Part shown: one piece after another, positions 20,848-32,160 of the stretch
Numbering within the stretch: the first letter of the stretch is position 1
Layout: each line of letters opens with the position of its first letter
Origin: Tridacna crocea
Lineage: Eukaryota; Mollusca; Bivalvia; Cardiida; Cardiidae
DNA: 64,000 nt
Reading direction: 5' to 3'
Assembly (NCBI GenBank): GCA_943736015.1
Contig: OX031059.1
Location: 44,589,159 to 44,653,158 of the forward strand
Made by a program: the position numbers and the translations under genes
The notes under the pieces: model-generated
What the model was told of the DNA's origin: nothing
The model's database searches: none
What the model saw: only the letters and a program-made list of their open reading frames with translations

Positions 20848-21280
20848 TAGTTGTACAGTCAGGTGGCAGGGGACTTGGACACTTAATCACGGCTGTGGTG
20901 AATCATGTCGCTCCGAACCGAGCACATATTATCAAGGTTTCAATGACGTCATTTCCCAGTGAAGTCAGTTTTCATTGAATTGTGGCACTTAGAAGGGAAA
21001 TTCTACTTCGTCAGTGTACTCAATTTTGTAAAAAAAAAAACTTGTAAAATTCCTGTAACAAACGCTGGAATGGTAAAACTTTGGAGTATAATAAATTTGT
21101 TGTACGGTCAGGTGGCAGGGGACTTAGACACTTTTTCACGGCTGTAGCGAATCATGTCGCTCCGAACCTCTTCGGCTCAGAGCGACTTGATTCACCACAA
21201 CCGTGAACAAGTGTGCCTCTTCAGCTCGGAGCGACATGATTCACCACAGCCGTGAACAAGTGTTCAAGTCCCCTGCCAGC
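20848..21280. mobile_element. Family G element, rearranged copy
   Basis: GTCAGGTGGCAGGGGACTTG occurs at about 20858 and, with one change (ACTTA), at about 21105. Between them lies the CAGTTTTCATTGAATTG to GAGTATAATAAATT body. The right part holds two and a half arms of the palindrome (AGCGACATGATTCACCACAG), so the hairpin has been duplicated and broken. Confidence 0.65.
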
Positions 21281-21295
21281 CTTTTACATTTAATT

Positions 21296-21690
21296 TCCAA
21301 AATTACAATCAATTACTTCGATCTATAAATATTCATGAGCAATCAAATGGAGTAGCGCGCAACCATAGGACGAACAAGCCATGGAACGAAAAAGTCCAGT
21401 GGGCAAATTTGTATTATTGCGCCAATAAAAGGCTATGAGCGAGAGAAGCTATTTTCAATCAAAAATGAGTATCTCAACGATCGATGGCCTCGCCCAATGT
21501 ATTTTAAAATGCCATTTCAAATTACATATCTGTGTGCCACCAAAAAACCCATTTGCCTGAGAAAGAATGAGTTTAACTGGGTTTATTACCTTCGGCTTTG
21601 CACAAAATAAGACACATGGTTATCAAAATTCAATCTTGAACTCATAGTGGCAATGTCTTCGACAAATACCACAAAAATCGTTCATTTTGA
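21296..21690. repeat. Family F repeat, copy 1
   Basis: Shares ATTACAATCAATTACTTCGA, TATAAATATTCATG, GGACGAACAAG and GTCTTCGACAAATACCAC with 31568-31965 in the same orientation over about 400 bp. Function unknown. Confidence 0.75.
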
Positions 21691-22602
21691 ACCATATATC
21701 TATCTACCTCAATTTCTTGATAAGAAATATGTGGAAGATACTTTATTCATGAAACAGCCTATATAAAAATTACTCCTGGTAGGCTACAACTAATGGTGTA
21801 GTTATTGAAGTTCCAGTAACCAAAGTTATTTAATAGGAATGTAATAAATTGAGTATTGAACCTGTGGGCTCTATATTACCCTCCTTTTCATACAAAGTAA
21901 ATCAACGTGGCGATCTTGTTTTTGATAGACAATGGACACTGTGTACATTGAACTAAATACAATCAGTTTTAGCTATGCTCTGGGGGGGTCTTTGTAGGAC
22001 ACTTTGGATATCTATGAATCTATTTTCTCTTAAAACCTACTGAATAATGAGATAGAATGGTCCCTTGACATGGTGAGAAATGTTTTAGAAACATAGATTT
22101 TCGACCATGTCAGCCTGCTGCTGACCCTGTATAAAGTTTTTACAGACGCATTAAACCATGTTTTTACAAGACACGGCTTCTTTGTATCATTTTAATAAAT
22201 GATGAATTTTAGATCAGTGGTAAGATATGAATTTATAGACCGTTTTGTTTTTTGTCTTATTCAAATACATGTAGTACATAATGGTGACGACTTTGTTTTA
22301 GAACTACCATGGACAATGTATACATTGAGTACCGTGAGTCAAATGTTAAATACAGTCAATTTATTTCATTTGAATAAATGATGAGCTTAAGATCAATGGC
22401 GGAGATACAATGTAGGCTGTATATGACTATTCCGTGAATGGAGACAATTGTACCAAAGGTCACAGTTTGGATCAAGATACGCAAACAATTTTTAGAGCCG
22501 AGTACTATAGTTCAGTCGGCACTATACAGGGCTAGTAATCATGCACTATTCACTACTTTGGTTGCCTTTACAGGTTGTATAGATCAGTGGACCACATATT
22601 CC
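21691..22602. other. Intronic stretch with a partial duplication
   Basis: GGACAATGTATACATTGAGT (about 22310) is like GGACACTGTGTACATTGAAC (about 21942), and AATAAATGATGAATTTTAGA recurs as AATAAATGATGAGCTTAAGA. A diverged tandem duplication is likely. No gene seen. Confidence 0.4.
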
Positions 22603-22832
22603 AATGCTTTCATGACCCTATGGTATAAGGCCTTTGAAAAATCAAATCTTGTGGGAAAGGGAGAAAATGCGGTTACCAGCATTTTCACCCTTCACGCAAT
22701 GTTTTCTGTCCTCTATCAAAGGCAAAATTTACTAATAACATTTGAACTCAGTTCCATTTATTTGTTTACTTTATATATTTATGTTTTGAATTTGGTCCAG
22801 TCCAGAATTTTGATGTTTGGTAAGGAGACAAG
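22603..22832 (-). mobile_element. Family A MITE, diverged
   Basis: CATGACCCTATGGTATAAGG, GGGAGAAAATGCGGTTACCA and GAATTTGGTCCAGTCCAGAA mark it. No clear TTAA ends. Confidence 0.65.
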
Positions 22833-23370
22833 GCTTAAATATCTCTGAAGTAAAATCTTTAGAGGAGAATGGCACAGCGTGAAAAGGAAAAAAATATCCA
22901 AACTTCCTAAACATTTAATTCCTCATTCCTTAATTGCAACACATAACACCAATTACTTATACAGATATTGTAGAACAGTTATAGACTGCACAGAGCGCGA
23001 AGTCTCAGCTAGAATCTACGCTGTCAATATTTTTCCAGCAATGTTTTCGAAAACTGTCAACCAAAAGGGGGTAAAATGTCATACATGTATTTGCCTAGCA
23101 CTGGGTAAAGGGTTAATCCTACAGATTAATAACAGTTAACGTAGCTTTTCAACATGAATTGAATCATAATTTGGTCAGGTCTATGTACAGATCGGCTCTT
23201 ATTAATACGTTTATTTGCATGTATTACCCTGTTTTATTTAAGAGTGGAGCCATCGTAGACTACCGGCACTCGGCATTAATCTAGCAGTATATCCTTCTAT
23301 CAGTGTGTTTGCCGACTCGTTAAAAACTGACAACAAGAAGGAAAGGGTCATATACGGAGCCACCATTTCT
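22833..23370. other. Intronic stretch with a family C remnant
   Basis: 22975-23030 keeps GACTGCACAGAGCGCGAAGT and AGAATCTACGCTGTC from family C. No gene seen. Confidence 0.4.
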
Positions 23371-23599
23371 TTAACCCATTACCACTCAATCCCTACTTTT
23401 GACGCCCCTGAGAAAGAAGCCTTTAGAAAACATTGTGGGAAAAGGAGAAAATGCTGGTAACCAGCATTTTCTCCTTTTCCCACAATGTTTTCTACCCTTC
23501 ACAAAACAAATTTCAAATTTTCAGTCACTTTTATTTTGTCGTCTGCAAATGCTTTCAATTTGAACCAGTCTAAAATTTTGTCGTTTGGTAATGAGTTAA
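23371..23599 (-). mobile_element. Family A MITE, model full-length copy
   Basis: 229 bp from TTAACCCATTACCACTCAAT to TGGTAATGAGTTAA, with a perfect central hairpin at 23430-23493. It is one of the best copies to use as the family reference in the '-' orientation. Confidence 0.93.
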
Positions 23600-23737
23600 A
23601 GTTCAGCTCTTCTCTTTACAGTCTATGTAAAGCTGATAATACTTTAAAAGTCGACGCTTTGAAAGGAAGTCACTCACGCAAGTTGTGAGATAAATATGAG
23701 ATAAACATGAAGTGTTGTAGATTACGCTATATGGGTA

Positions 23738-23957
23738 TTAACCCTTGACCAAACAACAAAACTTTGCACTTAACTAAAATTGAAAGCAGGTGCAGACGAC
23801 ATATTGAATTATGCTTAATTGATGAATTATGTCTCTAATAGGGTAGAAAACATTGTGGGAAAAGGAGAGAATGCATTTCCTCCTGTTCCCTCTATGTTTT
23901 CAAAGTTATTTTTTTCCAGGGTCGTTAAAAATCGGGTTTGTGTAGCAAAGGAGTTAG
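23738..23957 (+). mobile_element. Family A MITE, short hairpin
   Basis: TTAACCCTTGACCAAACAAC to TAGCAAAGGAGTTAG. The GCTGGTTACCAGC core is deleted, leaving GGAGAGAATGCATTTCCTCC, a shorter but still symmetric stem. Confidence 0.8.
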
Positions 23958-24264
23958 TCAGATTCGTTTGGCATCTGTTTCTATAGAAAATCTTGACCAA
24001 ACTGTTTATTTCCATTCCATGATGCAATTAGAATTAAAACATAGATAGATGTAGAAAACACAAGGAATCACGGAGGTCTTTGTAATTTTTCTATATTTTT
24101 TTGTATTTCGTGAATTCACGGTACAGCATAAAAAAGGATTAACGCATTTTTCACGTACAAAAGTTTCGGTCGTTCGGTCGGTCGGGCCGACAGCACAGAC
24201 ACAAACATTGGTTTTGATGGACGTGGGTTTGTGTCCCACTAGAGGCATTTTTAAATCAATATTT
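23958..24264. other. Intronic stretch, nothing recognised
   Basis: AT-rich. A GTCGGTCGGGCCGACAGC stem lies near 24176-24195. Confidence 0.3.
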
Positions 24265-24383
24265 TTGTTTGTTTGTTTGTTTGGTTGGTTGGTCGGTCGG
24301 TTGTTGGTCGGTTGTTTGGTCGGTCGGATGGTCGGTCGGTTGGTTGGTTGGTTGGTCGGTCGGTCGGTTGGTTGGTTGGTTGG
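24265..24383. repeat. TTTG / GGTT / GGTC microsatellite
   Basis: Imperfect four-base units TTTG, GGTT and GGTC. The minus strand reads as Pro/Thr-rich nonsense. A family A remnant follows to about 24490 (AATTTCTCCTTCCGGCATAA). Confidence 0.9.
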
Positions 24384-24674
24384 ACAATGACGAATTTCTC
24401 CTTCCGGCATAATGTTTTTTATCCTTTCATTGACAAACTACATGGTTTCAACCTCATCTGATTTTTTGTGTGCGGATGCTTTTAAAGATTACCTCCTTTC
24501 AGCTTTATATTAGTTGTCGCGGCGACTAGTGCATCTTTTCAGATATTTGGAGCTTATTTTACCAGTAGTTTGCACAATAAAGTTATTCGTCCCAGTCAAT
24601 CGGTTGTTTTCCCACATAACCATCGTCGAATGATAATCGACGGTGACAGGGAAAGACGTCCTGTTGCTATGACT

Positions 24675-24907
24675 TTAACCCATTACCACACAATCCCTAT
24701 TTTTGACGCCCCTGAGAAAAAAGCCTTTAGAAAACATTGTGGGAAAAGGAGAAAATGCTGGTGACCAGCATTTTCTCCTTTTCCCACAATGTTTTCTACC
24801 CTTCACAAGACATATTTCAATTTTTTTTTCAGTCACTTTTATTTTGTCATCTGCAAATGCTTTCAATTTGGACAAGTCTAAAATATTGTCGTTTGGTAAT
24901 GAGTTGA
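24675..24907 (-). mobile_element. Family A MITE, full length
   Basis: TTAACCCATTACCACACAAT to GGTAATGAGTTGA. The hairpin centre reads GCTGGTGACCAGC, so the core remains pairable. Confidence 0.9.
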
Positions 24908-24959
24908 TCAATCCTCTAACAGATACTTTTCGATCTGAGGACATTAACCAGTCACTTCC

Positions 24960-25143
24960 TGGATCTGTATTCACCAACCATTCTTGAGAATATTCTTCGT
25001 CTTATTCTCTAAGGTTTTCTAAATTTGTAAGTAACACAACTTCTGATTGGCTAAACCGAATGGTTTAGCCAATCAGAAGTTGTGTTATTTCAAATGTAGA
25101 AAATGCTGGAGAATAAAGACAAAGAACGTTCTTAAGAATGGTA
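24960..25143. mobile_element. Family B MITE, second copy
   Basis: TGTATTCACCAACCATTCTT at the left, CTAAACCGAATGGTTTAG in the middle, GTTCTTAAGAATGGTACGT at the right. It lies just beyond the donor of the large minus-strand exon, in its intron. Confidence 0.8.
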
Positions 25144-25226
25144 CGTTACGTACAGAGTCAATATAGTCTCTTGGAAAGGGATAGCTGAAAGCACAATCTG
25201 AATTCAAAAGCTCAAACCTACTTTAC

Positions 25227-26345
25227 TTGAGTTTTCAATGCGTCTGGTTTCCTTTGTTCAGGGGGCGGTGGTGGTGGTAATTGTTCTTTTTCTTCCTCTG
25301 ACTCCGAGGACGATTGCTCTTCCAAAGACACTAGACGTACGTTGCACGTGCTACTCGGCGGAAGTAGTCTACAACCCTCACGTGACTTCCTACCATCAAC
25401 AATATCCCTGTCATCGAATGGGTCACATGTACTTGCACGACTTTCATTTTTGGCGATTTCGGAAAATACGTCGTCTATCGTATCGTTTATCGAATCATTA
25501 ATTTTTCTTTCTCTAGAAAAGTCCCTTTCAGTACTTTGATCTGCATCGACCGGAACTAGCAACACATCGGTGGTACAGGAACTGGATCGACCGCAAGGAG
25601 TACCCGGATAAAATGCCTCGTGAAGGTTCAGAACCCTGTACTGCTGGTTTTTCTCCATCATTGTATCGTATAAGCTCAGTTTCGACGCAGATCTATCATG
25701 ATGATACGGTTCGTCACATTCTGACTTGGGTCGAATCCGGATTGAGTTTAATATCTTCTGCCGTCGATTGTATAAGATGCTGCCATCTGGCGTTGGTCCA
25801 TTTGTCCGGCTTGCATCCTCAGATTTTCGTTCTTGTTGTTCCCTCGCTTTTGCCCATTTCGCTTTATGGCCAGTATTTTGGGTCGTGTCTTGATTTGAGT
25901 TTATATTTTTAATAGGTCGATTCACTATTTGTCTTTTGACGCCTTTATTAATGTCCTGGGAGTAGTTCTGATTTGCAGAAAACACTGCAAAATCAAACAT
26001 CTGTTTACTGTAATCTCTCATGTTTCCGCTGTAAGCACCAGTCGACGCATTCCGTTTTTCCCGAAGTAGTTTCTCACTCTTTCTTCCTTTCGCTGATCTG
26101 AGCACATCCTCTCGACTGTGTTGCATCGGATAGTTGTCCGGGTTACGTTTCTGAAATGGAGGGGCGGATTTCAAAGATGATTTGATATTTCTTTGTGTCT
26201 TATCTTTCCCAGAGGTGACCCGCTCTCGCAACTTCATCGTGGTAACCCAGTAATCCGAGCCCGGGGGTGTTCGGTAACTCTTTTCAAGTAACGATAAGAA
26301 ATTAAGTCCTGAATTTGATCGCGAGCGAGTTGTCACTGTTTCCAT
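25227..26345 (-). CDS. First large coding exon of an unrecognised disordered protein
   Basis: Translation most likely starts at ATG 26345 (context AATCATGG), giving 373 codons to a donor-like CAA|GTAAAG at 25227. Without splicing the frame ends two codons later with TAG at 25218. The protein opens METVTTRSRSNSGLNF and has a basic first half rich in Lys, Arg, Ser and Asn. Later come YHHDRSASKLSLYDTM, an acidic Ser/Glu run ESEEEKEQ and six prolines, then EQRKPDALKTQ. No membrane segment, signal peptide or enzyme motif is visible, so a scaffold, cytoskeletal or regulatory protein is plausible but not shown. Codon use is clearly coding. The frame may continue via 20651-20676 into 10721-11249. Confidence 0.78.
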
Positions 26346-27139
26346 GATTTTGAAATCTCTTTTATTTCTTGTGAATGATAAAATGTTTCCATTCAAATAT
26401 GATAGAATTATTGAAACATAATTTTAAGCATTCTACCGGAACATTAGCTTACTATAAACATTACTATTTAAAACCTTTCATAGACGTCATTTAAACACAT
26501 TAAACCGTGGTGTAATATATAGAGTTTACCACGCTTAAAATCCATACTACTTTGTCGATAGTCGCTAATGCCTCCCCTTTATTCCATTGTCAAAGGATCT
26601 TTTGATTCTCAACTGTACTTCTGAAGATCTCTCCACTAGCGATATATAGACGGACTGATTCATCCATTTTTTTTTAAATGGATGTTCTGAGAACGTTAGT
26701 TTACGAGAGAGTGTTCTGTTGCTATAGATTTATGACAAATATCTTGTCTGCGGACAAGCCCGTTTCCCTGCCATATCTGTCCTCGTGTGACACTTATATT
26801 ACACCATTTTCAGTAGAAAAAGGTTACTGTTATTAGTAACAAAATGTAATAACCTCTATATATTACATACTATGATCATATTACATAGTTCAGAGCTTTT
26901 TTGCACGTACGTTGCTAGGCACGGAACTATTCTAAAACCCGCCATTTCTCTTAAAATCAAAAACTGAACGGCCGCCATTAAAAGAAAATCGGCGTTAGAC
27001 GTCACGTTTTCGAACTTTTCAATGATAGTTCTTGTAAAAACATGAAAAATAAATAGAATATTCGTTTCCTGAATATCAGTGACTACAAAGGTATGAAAAA
27101 ATTGTCTATCGAACATGTATATCGACGATGAAATTATCA
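26346..27139. other. 5' flank or first intron of the minus-strand gene
   Basis: AT-rich next to the ATG. CpG dinucleotides and GCCGCCATT appear from about 26900 on. No acceptor near the ATG could be fixed. Confidence 0.4.
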
Positions 27140-27300
27140 AGCGATGAAAAAAGGAACCGCGGTCGCCATCTTGTTTGTTTACATACCTTTGGAAACAGTG
27201 ACGTCATCGATAGCCAATGTTGAAAAGTCCGCGAAACCACGACAGCTCCACAAAACGGGTTTCATATCGCTTTTGAAATTTTGAAATGAACAAAATAAAC
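27140..27300 (-). promoter_or_regulatory. Promoter-like region with CRE and YY1-type motifs
   Basis: Contains the palindrome TGACGTCA (about 27198) and, on the minus strand, ACAAGATGGCGACCGCGG, similar to the YY1 motif AANATGGCGGC. A minus-strand donor CCAAAG|GTATGT near 27185 suggests a non-coding first exon leading to the coding exon at 26345. CpG content is raised compared with the rest of the window. Direction and start site are inferred. Confidence 0.45.
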
Positions 27301-27517
27301 AAAGGAATTTGATGAAAATACTGTTAAATTAGTTGAAATTATGTCAATATCAAAGTATACAATAAAAAGGTTATTGCACTTGTACGTGAATATGGGAACT
27401 CGTTCTTTTGGCGTAGTTGCCCTCGCAAGCTCAAGCATCTCTACCACAAAGAACTCGATCCACGCAATGTATTCCCATACAAGAGCAATAGCCTACAATA
27501 CAATTTGCCTGCACAAC
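27301..27517. other. Upstream flank, no gene seen
   Basis: A frame on the plus strand near 27341-27550 lacks splice or similarity support. Confidence 0.3.
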
Positions 27518-27890
27518 TTAAACCCTTTACCCCTCAGTCCCGACTTTTGACGACCCTAAATAAGATAATTTTCTATTATGTGCAAGTCTGGTGCAGCACT
27601 AAATCTAATGTAGTCGTAAAGTGTCGTCCGCGTCGACAATTTACGCAAAAGTCCGAATGCCCCTTTTAACGTAATGCAAGCCTTATTTAGTGTAGTCCTA
27701 TGATTCTTGTCTTTTAAAGGCTAGTAAACATTGTAGACATAGAAGAAACTTTTGGTTACCAGAATTTTCTCCTTTTCCTACGCTCTTTTCCAAATGCTTC
27801 TTTCTCAGGATCGTTATTTTTTTTTTCTTGAAAAGGCTAAGGGTTAACTGTTTACCAGACGACAAAAATCTAGAATGGACCATATATTTT
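27518..27890. mobile_element. Mosaic of family A pieces with a family D fragment
   Basis: 27518-27570 is a '-' end (TTAAACCCTTTACCCCTCAG). 27573-27695 is the right half of a family D element (AATGTAGTCGTAAAGTGTCG). 27700-27847 is a '+' end with a weak hairpin. 27844-27890 starts another '+' copy (TTAACTGTTTACCAGACGAC). Confidence 0.6.
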
Positions 27891-28199
27891 GTTGGTGTAA
27901 AACAATTGAGACAACTATATTTTACAGGGTTTCATTTCCCACTAGCCACTGCAGTATTCAGAATACAAGTGCATTTACCGGCTTTTGAATGGAATCACTT
28001 AGTCTAATGGATATATACCGAAAGACTCATTTGTTTTCTTTTTATGTTTAATGACATACGACTCAGGTCGTCTGTCGGCACATTTGCAGATAATCCAGGC
28101 TCTTGGAAAAGTGGGTTATATGAATGCGGTATACCAAGCAGTCATCACAAAAATCATCAAAATAAAATCCACTGTCTCTATCAATATGCTGAACACATA
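27891..28199. other. Spacer, nothing recognised
   Basis: AT-rich sequence without a coding or repeat signal I could support. Confidence 0.3.
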
Positions 28200-28345
28200 G
28201 GTAGAATGGTGCTATGCCATGCAGAAAATCAACTAAACGCAAAAAGTTTCGACACAGTGTCACCCTGCGCGGACTGTGCAGAATGATCTAAATCGAAACT
28301 TTTTGCGAATACAATTAATCCCCTTTTCACACAATATTGGTCTAA
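28200..28345. mobile_element. Family D hairpin element
   Basis: GCAAAAAGTTTCGACACAG pairs with ATCGAAACTTTTTGCG around CTGCGCGGACTGTGCAG. TAATCCCCTTTTCACACA is the right flank. Confidence 0.7.
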
Positions 28346-28464
28346 TACCGTCGATTAAGATCAGACTGCTTAAACCTTGTAATTCAAGTTTAAACGTACT
28401 CGTTCATATAAATGCACGCCTTAAATTGCAATAGTTCAGTACCTTTGTCACTGACAGATATATA

Positions 28465-28705
28465 TATATGAGCCGGGCTCTGGAAAAAAGTGGGCTTAAT
28501 GTATCTCCGCTCATAGAAGCCAGTTTTTTCAATAACCGACTCAATCATGCCGTAGATTGGTTCTTTGACAAACAAAAAAATGACCGATAGCGAGAAGTTT
28601 CGGTCCAGGTCAGCCTGCGCGGACTGCGCAGGCTGACCTGAGTCGAAACTTTTCGCAGATGTATTAAGCCCCCTTTTCACAGAGCACGGCTCATATCTAT
28701 TTCAG
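28465..28705. mobile_element. Family D element, best hairpin
   Basis: CAGGTCAGCCTGCGCGGACT with GCGCAGGCTGACCTG forms a nearly perfect stem. Outer arms GATATATATATATGAGCCG and ACGGCTCATATCTATTTC are inverted repeats. Confidence 0.8.
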
Positions 28706-28998
28706 TTATCGAGCACTCCGGGCGTTAAATGTAAACAGCACTTTGATCGATTATTTCCCTTTAACAGGCTTTTATTGTCCATGGGTTTATGAAGATATTA
28801 GATACCTGGTGCTTACAGCATAATACTTGTTGCGGCTTAGATATTATAATCCTTCATCCTAAAGCTCGAATAAAATCAGTAAAAACGGCTGTTAAAAACT
28901 TGAAATTGTGTAGAATGTTTCAGCTGTGTAAAGAAGAGATAATTTACCAACAGATAAAGTATTAGGGACGAAAAAAACAACAATGAGATTTATCCTTC
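28706..28998. other. Spacer, no gene seen
   Basis: Nothing recognised on either strand. Confidence 0.3.
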
Positions 28999-29232
28999 TT
29001 TAACCCATTACCTCACAATCCCTCCCTACTTTTGACGACCCTGAGAAAGAAGCCTTTAGAAAACATTGTTGGAAAAGGAGAAAATGTTGGTAACCAGCAT
29101 TTTCACCTTTTCCAATAGTGTTTTCTACCCTACTGGGAAAAAATTTCAAATTTTTAGTTACATTTATTTCGTCGTCTGCAAGTGCTTCGAATTTGGACCA
29201 GTCTAAAATTTTGTCGTTTGGTAAAGAGTTAA
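28999..29232 (-). mobile_element. Family A MITE with a co-varied hairpin
   Basis: TTAACCCATTACCTCACAAT to TGGTAAAGAGTTAA. The left arm has TTGTTGGAAAAGG where most copies have TTGTGGGAAAAGG, and the right arm has CCTTTTCCAA, keeping the pair. Confidence 0.9.
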
Positions 29233-30525
29233 AACAGGAAACGACAACAGCGATTGCTGTGAAGGCGTTTTGGGGTTTTACCTTAGAATTATTGTTTTCA
29301 ATACTAAAATCACTCAAATCCTCAGTTCAACAGGATATCATTATTACCTCCCTTTATAAGAACGTACTGACAGAAGTATGAGCAATATTTTTTTTAAATT
29401 GATAAGAAATATTAAATCATTATAAATTCTTAATGATTTAAAGGTAGGTATTTAGAATTTTCACATCACACCAAATCAAAAAATATATATATCACTGAAA
29501 TTTATATGAAAAAAAAAATACAAATTATCAATAATCAAGAATCATAAAATTACAAAAAAAAATGGATGGTATTCCCTTAAAAGGCTACGTAGCCTGTTAA
29601 GCTATTTTTAGATTTCGCGCCAAAAATAAAAAAAGCATTGTGGGAATTAAGTGACTGGCACGTGACTAATGACGCTTAAATTCCATTACATAATAAACAT
29701 GTTATTATCTTTCACAATAACTTTTTCAGACACTATGTTTGAAGCTTCGTCTGTGTAATTCCGGTATGTATATGAGCGAGTTTCTCATGTAAAAATAGAA
29801 CATGTTTCCCGCCGATGTCGACCTGGGTCGTAGTAAATCTCTAATTTCTCTTGTTGTCGGATGGTTTTCGACTACTGGGGTTTTATGAATTAAAATTATA
29901 AGGCTTTGGGAGTATAAGAACGATATTTTTATAAAATTTTCGTCCCAAATTCAGAAGGGCCACCTTTAACAACCAAAAAAATATATGTCAAATTGACCGG
30001 AAGCTTCAGGGGAGAATTGCCTTAAGTTATTCTTTTTACCCGTGGATCACAATCTAAAAGTAAAGAAAAGAGGGTTTTATTTACACCCGGGTGTAAAAAA
30101 GCGTTTTGAAGATGAATACTTTTGCCACTTATTCACGTAATTTACAACCTGGAAAACTTCGTAAAGTTTCGATTTTATCCTTTTTCCGTTTGTAATCGTA
30201 ATTGAAGCAGGTGGCCTTTGACAAACATTGTGAAAAGAAGAAAACTTCATTACGTTTTAATATTCATGTATTTAAGGCGCTTGAAAATGTCCTGGTATGT
30301 GGAAAAATATATACTAGTATAGTTATGAAGCAGGGCTACTGAATAATAATGTGATACTATAAATGTGTAATTCAAATATCGACATTTAAGTGTGAAATGT
30401 GTAAAGTGTTTTTTTCGCATGTTTGAATGATTGTTGCCTTTATTAAGACTACTTGTGAAATTCAAGATCTATCTTAAATCTTATACCTCGTCTCTGAAAG
30501 GGTATCTTAAACATCAGTTTCAAAG
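29233..30525. other. Intergenic stretch, nothing recognised
   Basis: Strongly AT-rich to about 29600. No splice-supported coding segment or known repeat found. Confidence 0.35.
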
Positions 30526-31000
30526 CAAGTCCATTTGCGTGCGTTCAACGGAAGTCATTATTTTGCTAAAACCTGGCTTTTTGTATTCAATGACGGCCTG
30601 TGTTTTGTCAAAACTCCATATGGTTCATTTCACTGTTTTCAGATATAGTAAATAATTTGCTGAAACCGTACCATTTATGTTTAGCGCCACCCAGTGTTTT
30701 TTGTGAACGAACGTTCCATTTCTTTGCACTCCAAGCAGTCCGTATATTACTGAAATGTGTCTATTTCTTTATGCATATTGGCCACCACTATCTTGCGAAA
30801 ACGTGTCTTTTCATTTGCGTTCAATGCAAGCATTCTTTTGCAAAAACCTATGCATTCGTTTGCGTTTGAAGCCAGACAATATTTCGACCAAACCTGTTGA
30901 TTTCTTTGTGGTACACCAGTCAGTAGTCAGTATTACACCAAAAGTTGACCGTTTATTTGTGTTGAAACGGGCAGTAAATATTTTACCTTAAAAAGCTGTC
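30526..31000 (+). repeat. Degenerate tandem repeat, about ten units of 45-49 bp
   Basis: Units share a CCATTTNTTTGNGTT-like start and a TTTTGCNAAAACC-like end, for example CCATTTGCGTGCGTTCAACG, CCATTTCTTTGCACTCCAAG and TCATTTGCGTTCAATGCAAG. Units have drifted strongly, so the array is old. Frames through it are not convincing genes. Confidence 0.6.
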
Positions 31001-31567
31001 CGATTTTCACAATTCATAGATTTAAACAGCGAATGGGTCCTTGGTGGTCTAAACTTTTTTTCATATTTATTTATTAACAAATTCTTTTATCCACAACCCA
31101 AGAGGCGGGCATTGCATCGTTTCGGTTTTTCCACGAGAAGAGTCTGCGTACAGAAATATGGCGTTGAGTTTTGTCTTCGCTTCGATATTTCCACAAGCTG
31201 TTTAGACCATTACCAGATAGAAATCAAAGCGTTGAGAACACTGAAGTGGTATTTGTCTAGGAAGCCATTGTGTAGAATTGATAATTTGAAAAATAGAGAG
31301 AAATATTATTAAAATATTGGCTTGAAAGATAACCTACTAAGCAAATGATTACCTTTGTGGAAGGGAGAGTACTCATGACAAAACTATGATTATTTGTGTA
31401 TCGGTGATCTCCCTTTGATCATGATGAGGAATCAGGAGTAACGTTCTTTGAAAGTAGGATGCATGATGGATAGAGAGAGGAACAATATAAATATATCGAA
31501 TAAAATTAAGTTTTGTATCTTAAAACTGTGATTTTGAAATATCTTTGGTCGTTAACATTTGATTCCT
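31001..31567. other. Spacer with a 75-bp shared segment
   Basis: 31207-31283 (GAAATCAAAGCGTTGAGAAC ... AGGAAGCCATTGTGTAGAAT) recurs inverted at 56968-57045. Nothing else recognised. Confidence 0.45.
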
Positions 31568-31965
31568 AACATTACAATCAATTATTTCGATCTATAAATA
31601 TTCATGCCCAATCAAATAGAGTAGACCGCAATCATGGGACGAACAAGGCATTCGACGAACTGGTTTTGGTACGAAAAGGATTAGGACCAAGCCGTCTGCA
31701 CACAAATTTTGTATCATTGAGCCATAGAAGCCTATGAGCCAGAGAAGCCGTTTTGAAAAAAAAAAGATAATAACATTTGCACAATCTATGTCCTCTGCCA
31801 GTGTATTTTAACATGCCATTTCTATTTACAGACTGACCACACATTTGCCTGAGGAAAATGAGTTTAATTGGTCTATTTTCTTCGGCTTTGTCCAAAATAA
31901 GATACATGGTCTTTAAACTTCAATATTGAACTCATTGTGGCATTGTATTCGACAAATACCACAAA
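31568..31965. repeat. Family F repeat, copy 2
   Basis: Begins ATTACAATCAATTATTTCGA. Compared with 21296-21690 it has an extra block CTGGTTTTGGTACGAAAAGG. Confidence 0.75.
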
Positions 31966-31984
31966 AAGTGGACCGTTCTATACT

Positions 31985-32160
31985 GAAAGCATTGGTAAAC
32001 AAAGTATAAAATGAGGCACAAATGATTGGATTTGTCTTTTAAATAATGCGTTGAAAACATTGCAGTAACGAAAAGGGAAAATTCTAGTTACCCACAATGT
32101 TCTTACACGGCTTCTTCCTGCAGGTCCTTTAAATATTGGGTTGTTTGGTAAAGGGTTTAT
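31985..32160 (+). mobile_element. Decayed family A copy
   Basis: AACGAAAAGGGAAAATTCTA, CACAATGTTCTTACACGGCT and TTTGGTAAAGGGTTTA remain. Confidence 0.55.

Noticed and set aside
25218..26396. Start of the large minus-strand exon at 26396
   Set aside because: That codon is TTG; the first ATG in frame, in good context, is at 26345.
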